In this document: positions 7,663 to 17,038 of the stretch, piece by piece
How the letters are laid out: each line of letters opens with the position of its first letter
How positions within the stretch are numbered: position 1 is the first letter of the stretch
NCBI GenBank assembly: GCA_024233835.1
Contig: JACKPC010000005.1
Coordinates: forward strand, 124,001-188,000
Direction: 5' to 3'
Length of the DNA stretch: 64,000 nt
Source of the DNA: Leptospiraceae bacterium
GTDB taxonomy: Bacteria > Spirochaetota > Leptospiria > Leptospirales > Leptospiraceae
Translations under genes and position numbers: made by a program
Notes under the pieces: generated by a model
What the model saw: only the letters and a program-made list of their open reading frames with translations
What the model was told of the DNA's origin: nothing
The model's database searches: none

Positions 7663-10600
7663 TCAGTTTTCCTCTAAGGAATTGATTATTTCTCTTTCAT
7701 TGGAAATCTGAACATTGGAAGTCAGGGTTTCCACCATATTTCTTCTACCTTTTACATCCATAGGATAGAGCCAGAAAGAAATTTGGAATATTTTCTCTAA
7801 GTAATCATGCGGGGTTGCTCTTTGTAAATCCGGGATTCCATCTCCATCTGTATCGAGAGCGAGTTCTCCATTGAATAATTCTTTGTATTCAATTTGTAAA
7901 GCCTGGGTAAGCCAGCGGGGGTCTACTGCCACAACTACTGTAAATAAAGGAAAGGCTAATAGAAGATGAACAGCTTCTATTACCTCGACTACCTTTTTGG
8001 TTGAACAGCGATCCAGATCATCCACATATAATACAATTCGGTTGATCATATGTTCATCTTCTTCACTTTCCAAACCCTTATCCAACTTTTTATTGAAAGA
8101 CTCAACCAGGCGGGAAAGTTTATCAAAATCACGGCGAATTTGTGCCGGAAGTCCGAGATGCTTTTTATAATCGTTGGAAGACGCACGGTCATTAATATAG
8201 TGAGCTAAAAGATTATCTTCACGTTGCAGGGTTTTCTGCCGTTTAAGCTCTAATATTTGTTTTCGCAAATCCCTCAAATCGTCTTTAATTCTATCTTTCT
8301 CTTTTTCTATCTTATCGTATTCTTTTTGTAAACCATTTCTTTTTTCTGATAAATCATCCTTCTTTGTATTTAAACTTTCTTTTTCTTTCTGTAGTTTTTC
8401 TTTTTGTAGGTTCAATACTTCCTGTTTTTCTTCTACCTTTGCATGAATTTTGTTTTCTTCCTGTTGCAAGTTCTGCTCAAGGTTTTTGAATTCGGGTGCA
8501 TATTCCCTGATTTTTGTCCAGGCCATAGATAAAGAATTCAAAGCTTTTTTTGCAAAGAGAGCCAGACCGGAACCTCCACCTAAAAGAGAAATCAAGTAGG
8601 AGATCTTTGTTTCTAAAAAATGAAAAACAGTATTTTTTACATCGATTAAAATAGGAATTACAAAGGGTAGGGCTACTACAAAAAATATCATGAAAATCCA
8701 GACAAAAAATCTGGTTTTATTTGAAGTCCAGGCTTCTTTCCAGTTTTCTTTATTAAAAACCCTTTCGATTATAGATTCGTCTTTTTTTGGATTATAAATA
8801 TTTTCTGTAACAAATTCCTGAACTTTTTTTTCCATTACATCAAAAGGAATTTCCCCGGCTTTTTTTAGTTCCGGATCTATAGTTTTCAAAGCCTCTTTAA
8901 CTTTTGGATTACTCGATATTCTGCTGAGAGCTTCCGTGCTCAAGCTTTCCTTAATTCTACTCGTAAAAAGGTTTCTGAAAAGGAGGGTTTTATCTTCTTT
9001 AGATTCTTCTAATTTACTGATTTCCAGATCAATCGTCTCTATTTTTTGAGAAAGCTTTTCTTCTTCCTCTAAAAGTTGTTTTTCTTCCTTTGCTAAATCT
9101 TCTTCCTTTTGTTTGACTTCTAGTTTCCTTTCTTCGATTTCATTTTTGTATTTATCTTCTTCTTCTTTTAGGGCCAGCATATTTTCGTTTAAAGCTTTGA
9201 GATTATTATCTATTGCCGCTAAAAGTTTATTTCTCCTATTTTCCGTTTCGTCTTCTGTTTCTGAATCATACACTTTCAGGTTAGAAAAAATATGCTCTAC
9301 AAGACTTGCCCAGAGATTTCCTTCGGCGTAGTGCCAGGCATTGAATTTTATCTGAGCGATTCTTCCGTAATAAGAGAAATCCTGTTGCTTTCTTCTATTA
9401 TTTTTTATTTCTTCTCTAACTTTTTTAGAAATAAAACTAATTCTTTCGATAAGCTTTTCTATGAAAAACGATTTTCCGGCTCCCCAATAACCAAAAAGGC
9501 CGATGGCCAGGGGGGGCTCTAAGGCTCTTGCGGATAATAATTTAGCGAATGAGTCAACATTGCTACTGATGCCCAGCTGATCGGAAGAAATATGGGAATC
9601 GGGTGCATAACCCGCATACGCCCCCTTCGGTCTTCCTTCCACCCCTCCATTTTCAATCAGGAAGTTGGCAAGTTCCTGGTGACGATTATGGGAAGCAAGA
9701 CTGAGGGCCGTCCAACCGTTTTTATCTCTATCATTGATATCAGCTTTCTTTTCAACAAAAAATTTAGCGAGACTCACATGTCCATTTTTAGTCGCATACA
9801 TTAGAGGAGTAAAATCCGTATGGCTCCTGTCATTGACATCGGCACCTTTTTCGATTAAAAGTTCACAGATTTTAAAATGCCCGACTTCGGCTGCGTGCAT
9901 AAGAGCATTTATTCCATCTCTGTTTTTTAAGGAAATATTGGCTCCATTTTCAATTAACTCCTTCACAATATCAAAATGGCCGTTTTGTGCCGCGCAGGAT
10001 AGGGCAGAATAGCCTCCACGGTTTTGTCTGTTAATATCAATATTTTCTTTGCGTAACAGACTTCGAACCCGCTTCTTTTGACCGTAAAAGGAAGCATAAA
10101 TCAAATCTGTCCAGCCATCCTGAAGTTTAAACTTAAAGTCTTCTTCCTGTTTCACCAAAAGTTCAACGATGTCATGGAACTGTTTTTCACTGGCGATGTG
10201 GATGGCTGTTTTTCCATCCTTATTCTGTTCCTGAACATCTGCACCATTTTTCAAAAGAAGCTCTATCATCTCTGCGTTACCTGCTTCTGCTGCAAACATT
10301 AAAGGAGTCCATTGCCCCAGATTGTTCTCATTTTTTTCCAGGGTTTGAGCGTTTACATCAGCTCCGGCACGTATTAGTACCCTGGCCACATCTACACGAT
10401 TGTGCTTAGCTGCTACCATAAGAGGAGTTAAGCCCTGGCCTTCTACAAAGGTGAAGTTTACGGGAGCACCCTTACGCAAAAGATAAATAACAGCTTCCAT
10501 ATGATTGTTTTGGACAGCGAGGGAAACAGGTGTTATAAAGTCTGAACCTGTATAAGCATTAAAAATGTCGGTTTTTTCAGTGCTATGTGCTATAGTTCGA

Positions 10601-11868
10601 ATAACTTCCACGTTTCCGTTCTGAGCTGCATACATAAGAGCCGTAAAGTTATCTACCTTACTTCTTGTATATAAACTGGCATTTTGACGTAAAAGAAGTT
10701 CCACTGTATCTATATGACCATTTTTGCAGGCATACATCAGGGGAGTATAGCCACGAGAATCCATTTCATCGGGTAAGAGTCCTTTTTTTATGTACAGTTG
10801 AATGGCTTCTGTATAACCATACATGGCTGCATAGGATATATCACTGTAGCCCTCGCTATTTTTTTGTTCGTAGTCATCTCTTCTTTCTTTAAGAACACGA
10901 ATAATTTCAGAGTATTCTTTTTCTTCTGCGAGTTCAAGAGCTGTTTTTCCTTTGTTATTGATTTCATGAAAGTCAGCACCTTTGGAGAGAAGAAGTTTTA
11001 CGGTTTTGGTATGTCCGCTTTCTGCTGCGAGCATCAGGGCTGTGTAGCCTTCCGAATCAGTGTGGAAGAAATTGGCTCCTTTTTCGATTAAAAGCTTCAT
11101 GCTTTTGGTATAGCCTGTTTTGGCTGTATGAAAAAGGGCTGTAAATTTATTCTTGTCCTCCAATTCTGTATCAGCTTGAAAATCTAAAAGGATCTCCAGA
11201 GTGTCCGTATTCCCCCTCTGGGCTGTTTTGATAAGAGCAGTTTCCCCATTCTTATTTTGAAAATTGGGTCTGGCTTTTTTTTCTAAAAGATAGCGAACTG
11301 TTTCATTATGCCCATTCTCGGCAGCTTTCATTAGAGCGGAATTGACACCTTCTACTTTCGGGTCGACTTCAGCTCCAAAGTCTATTAGTAATTTAATGAT
11401 TTCTAAATAACCATCCTGAGCGGCTCGACTGAGGGCTGTGGTATTGTTTTTGGTTTCAGCATTAACATCGGCACCGTGTTCTAATAAAAGTTTTGTGATT
11501 TCTAAATTTCCATTCTGGCAGGCTTTTATAAGAGCGGAATAATTTTGTTTTGCGATTTCATCTTCCGGATCTGTTTGAGCACCATTTTCAAGAAGAATCT
11601 TCACTATTGCGAGATTTCCTTCCCCAACTGCTTTCATCAATGCACTGGTTCCGTTTGTACTGGTGAGGTTTACATCAACTCCTTTTTTAATCAGGTATTC
11701 TACCATAGGAAGGTTGTTGTCGCCGGCAGCTCTGGTAATAGCTCGGTTTCCCTTCTTTGATTTGGCATTTATATCCATACCATCTTTCAAAAAATCTTCA
11801 ATCAGTTCTATATCTGAATCCTTGATTGCATGGATGAAAGCTTCTATATCTTTTTTTTGTTGTGCCAT
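7663..11868 (-). CDS. ankyrin-repeat KAP-family P-loop NTPase
   Basis: 1401 residues. About twenty ankyrin repeats (T-A-L-M-x-A-A-x-x-G-H-x-x-x-V-x-x-L-L-x-x-G-A-D) fill residues 5-745. A KAP P-loop domain follows, with Walker A G-Y-W-G-A-G-K-S near 785-800. Coiled coils lie at about 890-960 and 1130-1220. Two hydrophobic segments near 1050-1105 are inserted inside the NTPase domain, as is usual for the KAP family. Walker B is V-L-Y-V-D-D-L-D-R near 1279, and the block A-T-P-H-D-Y-L-E-K-I-F-Q follows. An acidic loop D-T-D-G-D-G-I-P-D precedes that block. The KAP family (named after animal Kidins220/ARMS and plasmid PifA) comprises membrane-associated NTPases, and PifA excludes phage T7. Ankyrin repeats would recognise a partner. 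The protein lacks its C-terminal end, which is in the next ORF. Confidence 0.88.
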   Translation of the reverse strand: MAQQKKDIEAFIHAIKDSDIELIEDFLKDGMDINAKSKKGNRAITRAAGDNNLPMVEYLIKKGVDVNLTSTNGTSALMKAVGEGNLAIVKILLENGAQTDPEDEIAKQNYSALIKACQNGNLEITKLLLEHGADVNAETKNNTTALSRAAQDGYLEIIKLLIDFGAEVDPKVEGVNSALMKAAENGHNETVRYLLEKKARPNFQNKNGETALIKTAQRGNTDTLEILLDFQADTELEDKNKFTALFHTAKTGYTKSMKLLIEKGANFFHTDSEGYTALMLAAESGHTKTVKLLLSKGADFHEINNKGKTALELAEEKEYSEIIRVLKERRDDYEQKNSEGYSDISYAAMYGYTEAIQLYIKKGLLPDEMDSRGYTPLMYACKNGHIDTVELLLRQNASLYTRSKVDNFTALMYAAQNGNVEVIRTIAHSTEKTDIFNAYTGSDFITPVSLAVQNNHMEAVIYLLRKGAPVNFTFVEGQGLTPLMVAAKHNRVDVARVLIRAGADVNAQTLEKNENNLGQWTPLMFAAEAGNAEMIELLLKNGADVQEQNKDGKTAIHIASEKQFHDIVELLVKQEEDFKFKLQDGWTDLIYASFYGQKKRVRSLLRKENIDINRQNRGGYSALSCAAQNGHFDIVKELIENGANISLKNRDGINALMHAAEVGHFKICELLIEKGADVNDRSHTDFTPLMYATKNGHVSLAKFFVEKKADINDRDKNGWTALSLASHNRHQELANFLIENGGVEGRPKGAYAGYAPDSHISSDQLGISSNVDSFAKLLSARALEPPLAIGLFGYWGAGKSFFIEKLIERISFISKKVREEIKNNRRKQQDFSYYGRIAQIKFNAWHYAEGNLWASLVEHIFSNLKVYDSETEDETENRRNKLLAAIDNNLKALNENMLALKEEEDKYKNEIEERKLEVKQKEEDLAKEEKQLLEEEEKLSQKIETIDLEISKLEESKEDKTLLFRNLFTSRIKESLSTEALSRISSNPKVKEALKTIDPELKKAGEIPFDVMEKKVQEFVTENIYNPKKDESIIERVFNKENWKEAWTSNKTRFFVWIFMIFFVVALPFVIPILIDVKNTVFHFLETKISYLISLLGGGSGLALFAKKALNSLSMAWTKIREYAPEFKNLEQNLQQEENKIHAKVEEKQEVLNLQKEKLQKEKESLNTKKDDLSEKRNGLQKEYDKIEKEKDRIKDDLRDLRKQILELKRQKTLQREDNLLAHYINDRASSNDYKKHLGLPAQIRRDFDKLSRLVESFNKKLDKGLESEEDEHMINRIVLYVDDLDRCSTKKVVEVIEAVHLLLAFPLFTVVVAVDPRWLTQALQIEYKELFNGELALDTDGDGIPDLQRATPHDYLEKIFQISFWLYPMDVKGRRNMVETLTSNVQISNEREIINSLEEN

Positions 11869-11962
11869 ATATTCCCGCTTATTATGCTTATAGGACTTCT
11901 CCTTGGATTTTCTGTCAAGAAAACTATAGATTCTCCTGGTTGGGAAGGAATATAATGGATTT

Positions 11963-12457
11963 TTAAAATTCTATTAAAAAAGGGTAGAGGGGGGAATTCG
12001 ATTTGAGGACTTCGATAGCGGCCAGCTTGAATTCCTGTTTATCGATGCCATTTCGAGCCAGGTATTCTTCTATATCTTTCTTTACCCTGGCATCAAAGGT
12101 TTCTTTATAGGACTTACTTTCATTTAGGGAAACATACCAGCCGAAGATAAGGAAATAGGCGAAAGCAAATGCAACAGAGAGGATAATTGTAAGGATCCAT
12201 CCACTCATAAACTTATGAAGGATATAAGTTGTGCCTACCCAGGCAAGGAACATGACGAAAAAGAAAAGAGAGACCCTTCCATCATGAGAATTTTTTTTGG
12301 ATTCTAAAATTTTCTCAAGCCCTTCAATGTATTTATTTAAATTTTCTTTTTCTGTCTGGGGTATGGTAGCTCGTATAGGAAGCTTACCATTACAATAATT
12401 GCAGTAAATACTGGAACTTTGAAGGGATGCTCCGCAGTGAGGACAGGTATAGCTCAT
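11963..12457 (-). CDS. zinc-ribbon protein with two membrane segments
   Basis: 164 residues from ATG 12457; an in-frame TTG at 12493 would add 12 residues but has no better ribosome site. The N-terminus is a double C-x2-C zinc ribbon (C-P-H-C ... C-N-Y-C within residues 5-23). Two hydrophobic helices lie at about 66-110, and a C-terminal helical segment carries the motif I-E-E-Y-L-A-R-N-G-I-D. The same layout occurs in the tandem genes at 57319-58807, so this is a paralogous family within the genome. No function is known. It lies 94 bases upstream of the ankyrin-KAP gene on the same strand and could be co-expressed with it. Confidence 0.7.
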   Translation of the reverse strand: MSYTCPHCGASLQSSSIYCNYCNGKLPIRATIPQTEKENLNKYIEGLEKILESKKNSHDGRVSLFFFVMFLAWVGTTYILHKFMSGWILTIILSVAFAFAYFLIFGWYVSLNESKSYKETFDARVKKDIEEYLARNGIDKQEFKLAAIEVLKSNSPLYPFLIEF

Positions 12458-12558
12458 ACATTGAATGAGAAAATGGTTAAGTTGTTTTCGCAAGAAAAAA
12501 ATATTTAAATAAAATAAATTGTATAACTTATTTTTTAGGAAATGAGTCGACAGTAAAA

Positions 12559-12587
12559 TTGCTTCATTCTAAATGTGTATCATACTT
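12559..12587 (+). promoter_or_regulatory. candidate sigma-70-like promoter of the Ehr/hyf-like operon
   Basis: TTGCTT at 12559-12564 and ATACTT at 12582-12587 are separated by 17 bases, 24 bases before the first ATG of the six-gene operon. The match to the -10 consensus is weak, so this is only a candidate. Confidence 0.3.
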
Positions 12588-12611
12588 TGTGCATTTTTTT
12601 AATAATTAATT

Positions 12612-14312
12612 ATGAATCTATTACATTTATTACTCGGCATTTCTCTTTTATTACCGCTGCAAATTGCAAGGCAGCAGGGTAGAGAGTTTTCAGGACCTGA
12701 CTTTCCCATTTATCTGGGTTTAATTCTTCAGGCTGTTATCGGAAATATCATTTTCTTTTATGTAAGAGCCTATGAAAAACGTAATATAGCACGGATTTTT
12801 ATAGGTTACTTCATCTTTTTTCTGGGGCTTTCCGGTTCTTATCTTTCCGGGAAAAGCTTTCGACTTTTATTCTTCTGGGAAATCTCTACCGTAGGAGCTC
12901 TGCTGATTTATCTTGGTTCCAGATTGTCAGACAAGGCTATTCGAAGTATTGTCGCTTTATTTGTAGCCAGTAGTGTTTCTATGATTTTTTTAGCTATCTG
13001 GATCTTTCTTCCAAGTGGCAATACTACCGGTCTTTATTTTTTAATTGCCGCTTTACTTTTGAAGTCAGCTTATTCTTCTTTACACATCTGGTTGCCGGAG
13101 GCACACTCAGGCCCCCCCTCTCACGGTTCTGCCGCCTATTCCGGCCTGATGATTAACCTTCCTCTCTTACTTTTTCTACGGTATATGCCGGATAACCTGC
13201 ATGATTTGCTCAAGATAGAGTATCTCATCCTGTTTGCCGGAATAGGGGTCTTTCTGGGAGGAATTGCTTCCTTCTTTCAAAAAGACATTAAAAGAGCACT
13301 GGCGTACAGCACGATAGAGAACAGTAACTTTTTATGGTTGAGTCTTTTGATATATTTATTCTGGGTCGTAGATCCAAATCCGGAAATTCAAAAGCTGGCC
13401 CTGGCCTATCTGGTAGTTTTTTACATTAGTATTATTCACCATTCCGTTTCTAAAACTTATCAGTTCTTATCTTTAGGTTATCTGGCTAAAATTGCCTCCA
13501 GTACCGACACAGATGAGTGTAAAGGAGTCGGTAGAGTTTCCGGACTTTCTTTTCTCGCCAGTTCTGTTGGGAGCCTGAGTTTTGCCATGGTGCCCGGGAC
13601 CATTGGATTTTTCTCTGAATCGACCTTTCTTTATCTGGGTTCGATTGTAATCGATATGCCGGTTACACGTTCCCTCTTGATTCTTCCTTCGCTTATTTTT
13701 ATCAGCACCGGTCTTGCGATGGGGGCTTTTTCCCATGTGAAACTCTTTCTTTCTTTAATGCTTTCTGTTCCACGAAAACAAATTGAGCCTCAGACTCCTT
13801 CTGCATTTTTAACCTATTCTTTAAATTCTCTCGGTATTCTGATTCTTTTATTGCCAGTAATAGCCTGGATTCCCTTCTATATACAACCGGAGTTAAAGGA
13901 AATCTTACCGGGTTTATTTCAAACCTGGGTTTTTAAACTGTCTTTTATTTCCCTGTTTGTTATAGTAGTAAGTCTATTTCTAATATACTCTAAATTCAGG
14001 CATAAAATTTGGAAACGTCAAATCTGGGATTGTGGTAGTAATTATCGCGGAGAAGATGTGTCTATACCCGGCTCAGTTATTTCCGATCCTCTTTTTCCTT
14101 CGGTAGGGAGGTTTTTATTGAATAAAACAGGAGATGCAAAACTGGATAGTCTTTTTCTTTCTCTGATGAATAAGCTTCTGGGATTCGGTCGATACTGGAT
14201 TCATTTTTTTGAAACCGGCGAGCTGACCACCTACTTATTTTTATCTTCGATTTCTCTTTTATTTTCAGTTGGAGTACTTTTGCTCTACCAAAAATTATTT
14301 GCGGGCATGTAA
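12612..14312 (+). CDS. hyfB: antiporter-like membrane subunit HyfB/NuoL type
   Basis: 566 residues with about 14-16 transmembrane helices, a proton-translocating antiporter-like subunit of the complex I/group 4 hydrogenase superfamily. Conserved charges are visible: Glu in F-F-W-E-I-S-T-V-G (about 94) and Lys in L-L-K-S-A-Y-S-S-L-H-I-W-L-P-E-A-H (about 150). The next helix reads Y-S-G-L-M-I-N where many homologues have Lys in place of the Asn. A broken-helix region follows. It is the first gene of the operon and the next gene starts 2 bases after its stop. Its place in a complex with the following five genes is inferred from gene order, which resembles hyfBCEFGHI without hyfD. Confidence 0.85.
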   Translation: MNLLHLLLGISLLLPLQIARQQGREFSGPDFPIYLGLILQAVIGNIIFFYVRAYEKRNIARIFIGYFIFFLGLSGSYLSGKSFRLLFFWEISTVGALLIYLGSRLSDKAIRSIVALFVASSVSMIFLAIWIFLPSGNTTGLYFLIAALLLKSAYSSLHIWLPEAHSGPPSHGSAAYSGLMINLPLLLFLRYMPDNLHDLLKIEYLILFAGIGVFLGGIASFFQKDIKRALAYSTIENSNFLWLSLLIYLFWVVDPNPEIQKLALAYLVVFYISIIHHSVSKTYQFLSLGYLAKIASSTDTDECKGVGRVSGLSFLASSVGSLSFAMVPGTIGFFSESTFLYLGSIVIDMPVTRSLLILPSLIFISTGLAMGAFSHVKLFLSLMLSVPRKQIEPQTPSAFLTYSLNSLGILILLLPVIAWIPFYIQPELKEILPGLFQTWVFKLSFISLFVIVVSLFLIYSKFRHKIWKRQIWDCGSNYRGEDVSIPGSVISDPLFPSVGRFLLNKTGDAKLDSLFLSLMNKLLGFGRYWIHFFETGELTTYLFLSSISLLFSVGVLLLYQKLFAGM

Positions 14313-14314
14313 AC

Positions 14315-15196
14315 ATGAGTCCTAAGATACTAAATCTAATTGTAATGTTTTTTACATTCATCACCCTTCCGATTTTAGCGGGTGGAATCATCCGTAAGGT
14401 GAGGGCAAGAGCCCAGGGAAGGAAAGGTCCACCTATATTACAAAATCTGAATGATATCATTCGATTATTTCAAAAGAAGCCTATAGATGGAATTTTTTCC
14501 GGTACCTACAGCGAATTAGCTCCTTCTTTTGCTTTATTTGCTTCTTTGATGGTCTGGTCTATTGTTGCTTTTGAATGGACCTCTTTCATACTTATTCCCT
14601 TTTTCCTGGTCATCCAGAGGATTGCTCTCACCGGTTATGCCATGGAAACCGGGACTTCTTTCGGAGGTCTTGGAACTTCCAGAGAAATTTTGTTATCGGT
14701 AATGAGTGAGCCTATTATTATCCTGATCATTTTAGTTGCTCAATCAAAGATGAGTATGGATTTCTCCTGGGTTAGTGTTATATTTGGTGCCATATTTGTT
14801 CTGGCTACTATTGTTGTAATCCTTGCTGAACTGGCGAGGCCTCCATTTGATGATCCAAGAACTCACCTCGAATTAACCATGGTTCATGAAGCTATGTTAT
14901 TGGAAGCTTCCGGTAGATCTCTGGCTCTTTTTGATTCTGCTTACCAGGTAAAGATAGCCTCACTTATTATGTTTATTTTGAAATTGGCTATTGAACATTC
15001 GAAATTTCTTTATAATGCAAATGTGCCGGAATACCTTGATAACCTGTTAGCTTATATCGGTGCTCTCTTACTCGTAGCCGGAATTGGTTATTGGGAATCA
15101 ATATGTACCAGGAGAAAGTGGAACTGGGTTCCGGAGATAATGGGTTTAACCTATTTATTTCTTCTAATACTCGGAACTCTTGTGAAGTTAAAGTAA
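14315..15196 (+). CDS. hyfC: HyfC/NuoH-like membrane subunit
   Basis: 293 residues, about eight transmembrane helices, of the respiratory-chain subunit 1 family. This is the membrane subunit that contacts the peripheral arm. The loop R-A-R-A-Q-G-R-K-G-P-P-I-L-Q at residues 29-42 and the acidic block E-L-A-R-P-P-F-D-D-P-R-T-H-L-E-L-T near 171-187 are the hallmark family motifs. Length matches HyfC (about 300-315). It sits in tight succession with neighbours (2 and 4 bases). The conserved acidic residues suggest that ion translocation or coupling is retained even though the catalytic subunits downstream look altered. Confidence 0.88.
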   Translation: MSPKILNLIVMFFTFITLPILAGGIIRKVRARAQGRKGPPILQNLNDIIRLFQKKPIDGIFSGTYSELAPSFALFASLMVWSIVAFEWTSFILIPFFLVIQRIALTGYAMETGTSFGGLGTSREILLSVMSEPIIILIILVAQSKMSMDFSWVSVIFGAIFVLATIVVILAELARPPFDDPRTHLELTMVHEAMLLEASGRSLALFDSAYQVKIASLIMFILKLAIEHSKFLYNANVPEYLDNLLAYIGALLLVAGIGYWESICTRRKWNWVPEIMGLTYLFLLILGTLVKLK

Positions 15197-15200
15197 TACT

Positions 15201-15818
15201 ATGATATACGATCTTATATACCTTCTTATTTTACTTGTAGGAATCCTGATTCTTATAGAAAACCGTCTGAATCGAATTATATTCTTTTCGGCTGTTCAGG
15301 GAATTTTTCTTTGCGGACCTGTATTTCAGGTTCATAGTTATAAAGATTTTCATAGCTGGGTCTTAGTCGGGATTATTCTTGTTTTTAAAACATTTTTAAC
15401 TCCTTATATTCTCTATCTAACCATAAAAAGGGCCGGTTTATCAGAACATACTAATCCGAGGTTCGGTTATCTGCTTACCCTGATATTTTTTATTCCCGGT
15501 TTGTTTATGTCCTTGATGGTGAGTGAATCATTTACTGATATACCGGTTCATATAGATAAAATTAGTGTAGTCTATGTTTTGATAGTAATCTATCTTGGAA
15601 TCTTAAGTTTTATTGCCAGAAGGCACTGGGTAGCTCTAATAATCGGTTTTGTAATGTTTGAAAACGGAGTATTCCTGCTGGCTCTAATTTTACATAAAGG
15701 CTTACCACTCGGAACGGAGATTCTTTCTTTCTTTGATGCTCTTCTGGTTATTGTGGCTGCTGTTGCATTGCAGGCAAGGGTTAAGCGTTATTCAAAATAC
15801 AAGGTTGGAAAAGAATGA
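15201..15818 (+). CDS. hyfE: HyfE-like membrane subunit
   Basis: 205 residues with about six transmembrane helices, resembling HyfE, the fused NuoK-like membrane subunit of hydrogenase-4-type complexes. The block F-V-M-F-E-N-G-V-F-L-L-A near residue 150 carries the buried Glu typical of NuoK-like subunits, and the ending L-Q-A-R-V-K-R is basic and cytoplasmic. Identification rests on this motif, length and position between HyfC-like and HyfF-like genes. It overlaps the next gene by four bases (ATGA). Confidence 0.8.
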   Translation: MIYDLIYLLILLVGILILIENRLNRIIFFSAVQGIFLCGPVFQVHSYKDFHSWVLVGIILVFKTFLTPYILYLTIKRAGLSEHTNPRFGYLLTLIFFIPGLFMSLMVSESFTDIPVHIDKISVVYVLIVIYLGILSFIARRHWVALIIGFVMFENGVFLLALILHKGLPLGTEILSFFDALLVIVAAVALQARVKRYSKYKVGKE

Positions 15819-17038
15819 ATCTAAATACACTAACCATTATCAGTATAATTGCTTTTGTGAGCGTATTTACTAATATTTTGTTTGCCTTCAGGAAGAGTAA
15901 TGCAAATATTCCACGCTGGTCTATTTTAATTTTTCTATTTGTATTTGTGCTGATCCTTTCCTGGTATATGAGGGATTTTTCTGCTCAATGGGTTCTGATT
16001 GAAGCCTGTACACTTTTGGGTTCCCTTTTAATTGCCATGAGTGATAATGAGAAATCTGCCATAACAGCCTGGAAATTTTTATTACTGAATTCATTTGGAA
16101 TGGGGATTGCTTTTTTGGGGCTTATCATTCTTTCCTACGGAGCTCATACTGTTGTATCCATGAATATCTCCAATACCCTGAAAAATATCCAGGTTTTGGA
16201 AAATCAGGGAACCCTGGTGATTATCGGGATCTGGTTTGTGGTCTTTGGATACTCTGCCAAATTAGGACTGGTTCCGAATCAGTACTGGGTTAACGATACA
16301 TACTCGGAGAGTCCGAGTCAGATATCTGCTCTGTTTGCATCGCTTATTCCGGTTTCTATTGCGATTGCTTTAAGACCCTTAATCCAGATGGATGAGTTGA
16401 TTATAGGGCCTCATTTTAGTTCCAAATTTGCCTTATTGTGTATGGGAATTGCCACTATGCTATACAGCATTTGGACTCTCAGACAGGTAGGTGATATACG
16501 CAGAATTACTTCTCTTATTGCATTATTTCATAACGGTTCTATAGGGGTTTTTCTCTGGTTGAATCCGGACGATGAAGTCTTCTTCTTAGCTCTGAGCACT
16601 ATCGTCCTTGTAAAAACCCTTTTATTTAGTGCCATGGGGGTTTTACGACTTGATATGTCCAGTCGTAACCTGAATGAAGTTGCCGACCAGGAAGGCTTAC
16701 ATCCGATTTCCAAATTTTTGTATATCTCCGCTATTTTTATGGCTTTTGCGGTGCCGGTAACTCCCATGTTCTTAACCGATATGTTGGTTTTAAAAATAGC
16801 CGTACTTCGAACCCAATACTGGTATGCACTCATACCCGGAATGGGTATCCTGTTTTTTGCTATTCTGTTGTATAAAATATTGCCTATAGTAAACATTACT
16901 CCCCGTCCTTTCAACCCCCAAAATGAAAAATATATTCGAATTCGGATTGGATTGACCCTGTTGATTTTTACTACATCCTTGCTTTTTGTAATTTATAGTA
17001 TATTTATTTTTTCGAATGGAGGTCTGGGGAATGTCTAA
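15815..17038 (+). CDS. hyfF: antiporter-like membrane subunit HyfF/NuoN type
   Basis: 407 residues, about eleven transmembrane helices, a second antiporter-like subunit. Key residues are Glu in V-L-I-E-A-C-T-L-L-G-S-L (about 61) and Lys in G-Y-S-A-K-L-G-L-V-P-N-Q-Y-W (about 151), followed by the family pattern S-E-S-P-S-Q-I-S-A-L-F. It is shorter than E. coli HyfF (about 525) and similar to the truncated homologues found in Ehr-type complexes. Its last 8 bases overlap the hyfG-like gene when that gene is started at 17031. Confidence 0.85.
   Translation: MNLNTLTIISIIAFVSVFTNILFAFRKSNANIPRWSILIFLFVFVLILSWYMRDFSAQWVLIEACTLLGSLLIAMSDNEKSAITAWKFLLLNSFGMGIAFLGLIILSYGAHTVVSMNISNTLKNIQVLENQGTLVIIGIWFVVFGYSAKLGLVPNQYWVNDTYSESPSQISALFASLIPVSIAIALRPLIQMDELIIGPHFSSKFALLCMGIATMLYSIWTLRQVGDIRRITSLIALFHNGSIGVFLWLNPDDEVFFLALSTIVLVKTLLFSAMGVLRLDMSSRNLNEVADQEGLHPISKFLYISAIFMAFAVPVTPMFLTDMLVLKIAVLRTQYWYALIPGMGILFFAILLYKILPIVNITPRPFNPQNEKYIRIRIGLTLLIFTTSLLFVIYSIFIFSNGGLGNV

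Noticed and set aside
9113..10302. Plus-strand ORFs opposite the ankyrin repeats
   Set aside because: Their repeated pattern is the shadow of the ankyrin repeats on the other strand.
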